Source: Leifsonia sp. 466MF
GTDB taxonomy: Bacteria; Actinomycetota; Actinomycetes; Actinomycetales; Microbacteriaceae
Reading direction: 5' to 3'
DNA length: 64,000 bases
NCBI RefSeq assembly: GCF_900100265.1
Contig: NZ_LT629696.1
Span: 2,170,001 to 2,234,000, forward strand
The position numbers were made by a program, and so were the translations under genes. The first letter of the stretch is position 1. Every line of letters begins with the position of its first letter. This document shows, one piece after another, positions 61,123-64,000 of the stretch. The notes under the pieces were generated by a model that was not told the DNA's origin, ran no database searches, and was given only the letters and a program-made list of their open reading frames with translations.

Positions 61123-62058
61123 ATGAGCGCACAGACCCCCACGACGACGGAGCCGCTGGTCCACATCGCGAACTTCCGGATGGACTTCGGGCGCACGACG
61201 GTGATCCGCGATCTGTCGTTCGACATCAACCGCGGCGAGACGTTCGGCTTCCTCGGCAGCAACGGCTCGGGCAAGACCACGACCATCCGGGCACTCCTCG
61301 GCATCTACCAGCCGACGGCGGGTGTCCTGCACATCGACGGCAGACCGTTCAGCCCGGAGGCCGGCGAGCGCCTCGGCTACCTGCCGGAGGAGCGTGGGCT
61401 CTACAAGAAGGAGTCCGTGATCGACGTGATGGTCTACTTCGGCCGGCTCAAGGGCCTCGGCGCCGAGCAGGCCAGGCGGTGGTCCCGCTCCTACCTCGAA
61501 CGCGTGGGGATCGGCGACAAGGAGAAGGTGCGGCTCGACAAGCTCTCCGGCGGCCAGCAGCAGAAGGTGCAGCTGGGCGTGACGATCATGAACGATCCGG
61601 AGCTGCTCATCCTCGACGAGCCGACCAAGGGCTTCGACCCCGTCAACCGCCGCCTGCTGATGGACATCATCGACGACCAGAAGCGCGCAGGCTCCACCGT
61701 CATGATGGTGACCCACCAGATGGAGGAGGTCGAGCGTCTCTGCGACCGCGTCATCCTGCTGAAAGACGGCGGCGCGCGCGCCTACGGCACGGTCGAGGAG
61801 GTGCAGGAGCAGTTCGGCGGCACGATCGTCCAGGTGGACCACGACGCCGACCGCCTGCCCGACTCCTCCTCGTACCGCATCGTGTCCGACGAGGGCGGCC
61901 ATGCCGAACTGGAGGCCGTCGACGGTGTCGACCCGGCCGCGATCCTGCGGGGACTCGTGGATGCGGGCGTTCCCGTCTCCCGCTTCTCCCCCACCCGGAA
62001 GTCGCTCGACGACATCTTCGTCGAGGTCTACGGCGCCGAGAGCCGCGAGGAGGACTGA
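61123..62058 (+). CDS. ABC transporter ATP-binding protein (NatA-like)
   Basis: 311 residues. Walker A is GSNGSGKTT (45-53), the signature is KLSGGQQQKVQLG, Walker B is LLILDEPTKGFDP, and the H-loop is MMVTHQ; all catalytic residues are intact. The DUF4162-like C-terminal extension (about 225-311) is typical of NatA/YhaQ-type ATPases. With the permease 2 bases downstream it makes an ABC-2 exporter, of Na+ or an unknown compound. The mRNA is probably leaderless. Confidence 0.92.
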   Translation: MSAQTPTTTEPLVHIANFRMDFGRTTVIRDLSFDINRGETFGFLGSNGSGKTTTIRALLGIYQPTAGVLHIDGRPFSPEAGERLGYLPEERGLYKKESVIDVMVYFGRLKGLGAEQARRWSRSYLERVGIGDKEKVRLDKLSGGQQQKVQLGVTIMNDPELLILDEPTKGFDPVNRRLLMDIIDDQKRAGSTVMMVTHQMEEVERLCDRVILLKDGGARAYGTVEEVQEQFGGTIVQVDHDADRLPDSSSYRIVSDEGGHAELEAVDGVDPAAILRGLVDAGVPVSRFSPTRKSLDDIFVEVYGAESREED

Positions 62059-62060
62059 GC

Positions 62061-63317
62061 ATGGCCCGCCACAATCTGAGCACCGTCATCTCGTTCGAGT
62101 TCCGCCGCACCATCACGAAGCGGCGGTTCTGGGCGATCACGCTCATCATCCCGATCCTCGTCTTCGGCCTCGGCGGCCTGATCATCGCCTCGAACGTGTC
62201 GACCGCGAACACCGCCGACCAGCAGAAGAACTCGCGCTTCGAGTTCCTGTACACCGACGACTCCGGCCTCATCGACGCGACCATCGCCAAGGAGTACGGC
62301 GGCACCCAGATCGCCTCCGAGGCAGAGGGGGTCGAGGAGGTGCAGATCGGCGGGACGCCCGCCTACTTCGCCTACCCCGCCGATCCCGCGAAGCAGACCG
62401 TCCGCGTCTACGGCGAGGACTCCGGCGTCTTCCAGAACAGCAAGTACTCGGCCGTCGCCGAGTCGCTCCTCTCGGCGAGCGTCGAGCAGAAACTGGACAG
62501 CCCGACCGATGTCGCCGTGCTCCGCGGGGATGTGAAGACCTCGACCACCACGTTCGCGGACGGCAAGCGGGCACCCGGCTTCGAGGCGATCCTCCCGGCC
62601 CTGGTGTTCCTGGCCGCCTTCTTCATCGTCATCGTGTTCCTCGGCAACCAGATGCTCAACTCGACGCTGGAAGAGAAGGAGAACCGCGTCACGGAGATGA
62701 TCCTGACGACGATCAATCCGACGAACCTGCTTCTCGGCAAGGTCATCTCGCTCTTCGCGATCGGCATCATCCAGCTGGCGGTGTTCGCGCTGCCCATGCT
62801 CATCGGGTACCTGTTCTTCCGCGACCAGCTGCAACTGCCGAACTTCGACCTCAGCGGGCTCGTGTTCGATCCGCAGAAGATGATCGTCGGCGCGCTCATC
62901 CTGATCGGCGGGTTCGCCCTGTTCACCGGAACGCTGGTGGCCGTCGGCGCGGTCATGCCGACGGCGAAGGATGCGGCCCCGGTGTTCTCGGTGGTGATCT
63001 TCGCCGTGGTCATCCCGCTCTACGCGTCGGGCTTTGCCATCAGCTCCCCGAACTCGCCGATCGTGCAGTTGCTGGCGTACTTCCCGTACACGGCCCCCAT
63101 CACGGCGCTGATCCTGAACGCCTTCGGGTCGCTGCCGCTGTGGCAGGCGATCATCATCATCGTCGAGCTGTTCGTGCTCTCCGTGATCGTGCTGCGCATC
63201 GCCGTCCGGCTGTTCCGGTACGGATCGATCGAGTACTCGAGCAAGGTGCGGATCCGAGATGTGCTGGGCCGCCGCACAGACCGCGTCGAGCCGACCCAGC
63301 CTGCGAGAGGCGCCTGA
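62061..63317 (+). CDS. ABC-2 exporter permease (NatB/YhaP-like)
   Basis: 418 residues. One N-terminal helix (FWAITLIIPILVFGLGGLII) is followed by an extracytoplasmic domain of about 150 residues, then five to six C-terminal helices. GNQMLNSTLEEKENRVTEMI and LTTINPTNLLLGK are the conserved NatB-type coupling loop. It starts 2 bases after the ATPase stop, so the two form one exporter, and its stop overlaps the next start (ATGA). Confidence 0.9.
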   Translation: MARHNLSTVISFEFRRTITKRRFWAITLIIPILVFGLGGLIIASNVSTANTADQQKNSRFEFLYTDDSGLIDATIAKEYGGTQIASEAEGVEEVQIGGTPAYFAYPADPAKQTVRVYGEDSGVFQNSKYSAVAESLLSASVEQKLDSPTDVAVLRGDVKTSTTTFADGKRAPGFEAILPALVFLAAFFIVIVFLGNQMLNSTLEEKENRVTEMILTTINPTNLLLGKVISLFAIGIIQLAVFALPMLIGYLFFRDQLQLPNFDLSGLVFDPQKMIVGALILIGGFALFTGTLVAVGAVMPTAKDAAPVFSVVIFAVVIPLYASGFAISSPNSPIVQLLAYFPYTAPITALILNAFGSLPLWQAIIIIVELFVLSVIVLRIAVRLFRYGSIEYSSKVRIRDVLGRRTDRVEPTQPARGA

Positions 63318-64000
63318 TGCGCGCCGTCGTCGTGCCGGAGCCGGGCGACGCCGACGCGCTGACCATCGCCGAGCGGCCCGATCCGGTCCCCGCGGCCGGC
63401 GAGGTCCGGATCCGCGTCACGGCCGCCGGGCTCAACGGCGCCGATTTGAGCCAGCGGCGCGGGTACTATCCCTCACCGCCCGGCGCTCCCGACTGGCCGG
63501 GGCTCGAAGTCTCGGGCGTCGTGGATGCGGTCGGCGACGGCGTCGACGCCTGGCAGGTCGGCGACCGCGTCTGCGCCCTGCTCCCGGGAGGCGGCTACGC
63601 CGAACTGGTGACTGTCGACGCCGGCCTGGTCCTTCCCGTGCCCGACTCGGTCGACCTGGTCGAGGCGGCCGGACTGCCCGAGGTCGCCGCAACCGTCTGG
63701 TCGAACGTCTTCGACCTCGGGCGGCTCGCCGCGGGCGAAGCCCTGCTCGTCCACGGCGGGTCGAGCGGCATCGGGACCATGGCGATCCAGCTGGGCCGCG
63801 CACTCGGCGCTGATGTCATCGCGACAGCGGGCAGCGAAGAGAAGGCGGCGTTCTGCCGGGAGGTGGGTGCGCACGCCGCAGTCGACTACCGCACCCAGGA
63901 CTTCGTCGAGGCCGCTCGGGCCTTCACCGACGGCCGCGGGGTGGATGTGGTGCTCGACATCGTCGGCGGCGCGTACATCGCACGCGACCTGGACGCTCTC
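63317..64000 (+). CDS. NAD(P)H-quinone oxidoreductase (zinc-free MDR family), 3' end cut
   Basis: The first 228 residues are visible. The GroES-like domain contains AAGLNGADLSQRRGYYPSPP and GLEVSGVVDAVG, and the NADPH fold begins LLVHGGSSGIGTMAIQLG. No zinc-binding Cys set is present, which places it with the PIG3/QOR branch rather than alcohol dehydrogenases. It should reduce quinones with NADPH. Its ATG overlaps the stop of the exporter permease, so it belongs to the same operon. Confidence 0.88.
   Translation, partial: MRAVVVPEPGDADALTIAERPDPVPAAGEVRIRVTAAGLNGADLSQRRGYYPSPPGAPDWPGLEVSGVVDAVGDGVDAWQVGDRVCALLPGGGYAELVTVDAGLVLPVPDSVDLVEAAGLPEVAATVWSNVFDLGRLAAGEALLVHGGSSGIGTMAIQLGRALGADVIATAGSEEKAAFCREVGAHAAVDYRTQDFVEAARAFTDGRGVDVVLDIVGGAYIARDLDAL

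Overview
The window is a dense, very GC-rich piece of an actinobacterial chromosome. The gene content suggests a Microbacteriaceae member (Leifsonia-like): clpS fused by overlap to a DUF2017 gene, an inositol-monophosphatase-type HisN, otsAB, a GH15 trehalase-like enzyme, and many genes whose start codon lies only 6-8 bases after a TANNNT box with no Shine-Dalgarno site (leaderless mRNAs). The genus is an inference from gene content, not a computed placement. There is no rRNA, CRISPR array, prophage or transposase. The two RNA genes are tRNA-Gln(CUG) and tRNA-Lys(CUU).

Layout. 1-5.9 kb: a truncated DUF1275 membrane protein, an alpha/beta hydrolase, tRNA-Gln, and a minus-strand group (ketopantoate-reductase-like, FAH hydrolase, gltX, thioredoxin-reductase-like flavoprotein). 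6-18.7 kb: amino-acid biosynthesis on the minus strand (ilvD-ilvB-ilvN-ilvC, serA, leuB, ilvE), broken by cutC, a DoxX-like gene and a divergent TetR/MFS efflux pair. 18.8-22.2 kb: trehalose synthesis (otsA-otsB) and an SGNH lipoprotein. 22.2-27.9 kb: a TetR-controlled export operon, an MMPL permease fused to a degenerate ABC-ATPase-like domain followed by a YhgE/Pip protein. 28-35.4 kb: an ArsB/SLC13-type permease, two small unknown genes, a short zwf divergent from a GH15-clpS-DUF2017 overlap operon, a repeat-rich gap, and a baeRF-family protein.

35.4-44 kb is a complete sugar-utilisation operon behind a promoter carrying a palindromic LacI-type operator: a large secreted protein of unrecognised family, a LacI regulator, an ABC sugar importer (lipoprotein plus two permeases) and two overlapping GH130-type glycosidase/phosphorylase genes. 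It probably takes up and splits a mannoside-type oligosaccharide. 44-59 kb is more accessory: two OafA-type acyltransferases, SGNH proteins, a second GH15 enzyme, an MFS pump, an ECF42-type sigma factor with its DGPF (YCII) partner, an orphan WapI-type immunity gene, a fatty-acid desaturase and a two-gene unknown cassette between related direct repeats. 58.5-64 kb returns to housekeeping: tRNA-Lys, an AI-2E-family permease, hisN, a NatAB-like ABC exporter and the start of a quinone oxidoreductase.

The points most worth a second look are the MMPL/pseudo-ABC fusion, the apparent ATC start codon of otsA, the palindromic GGAAACGGAGG repeat family, the unknown secreted protein of the GH130 operon, and the WapI/unknown-gene cassette region.
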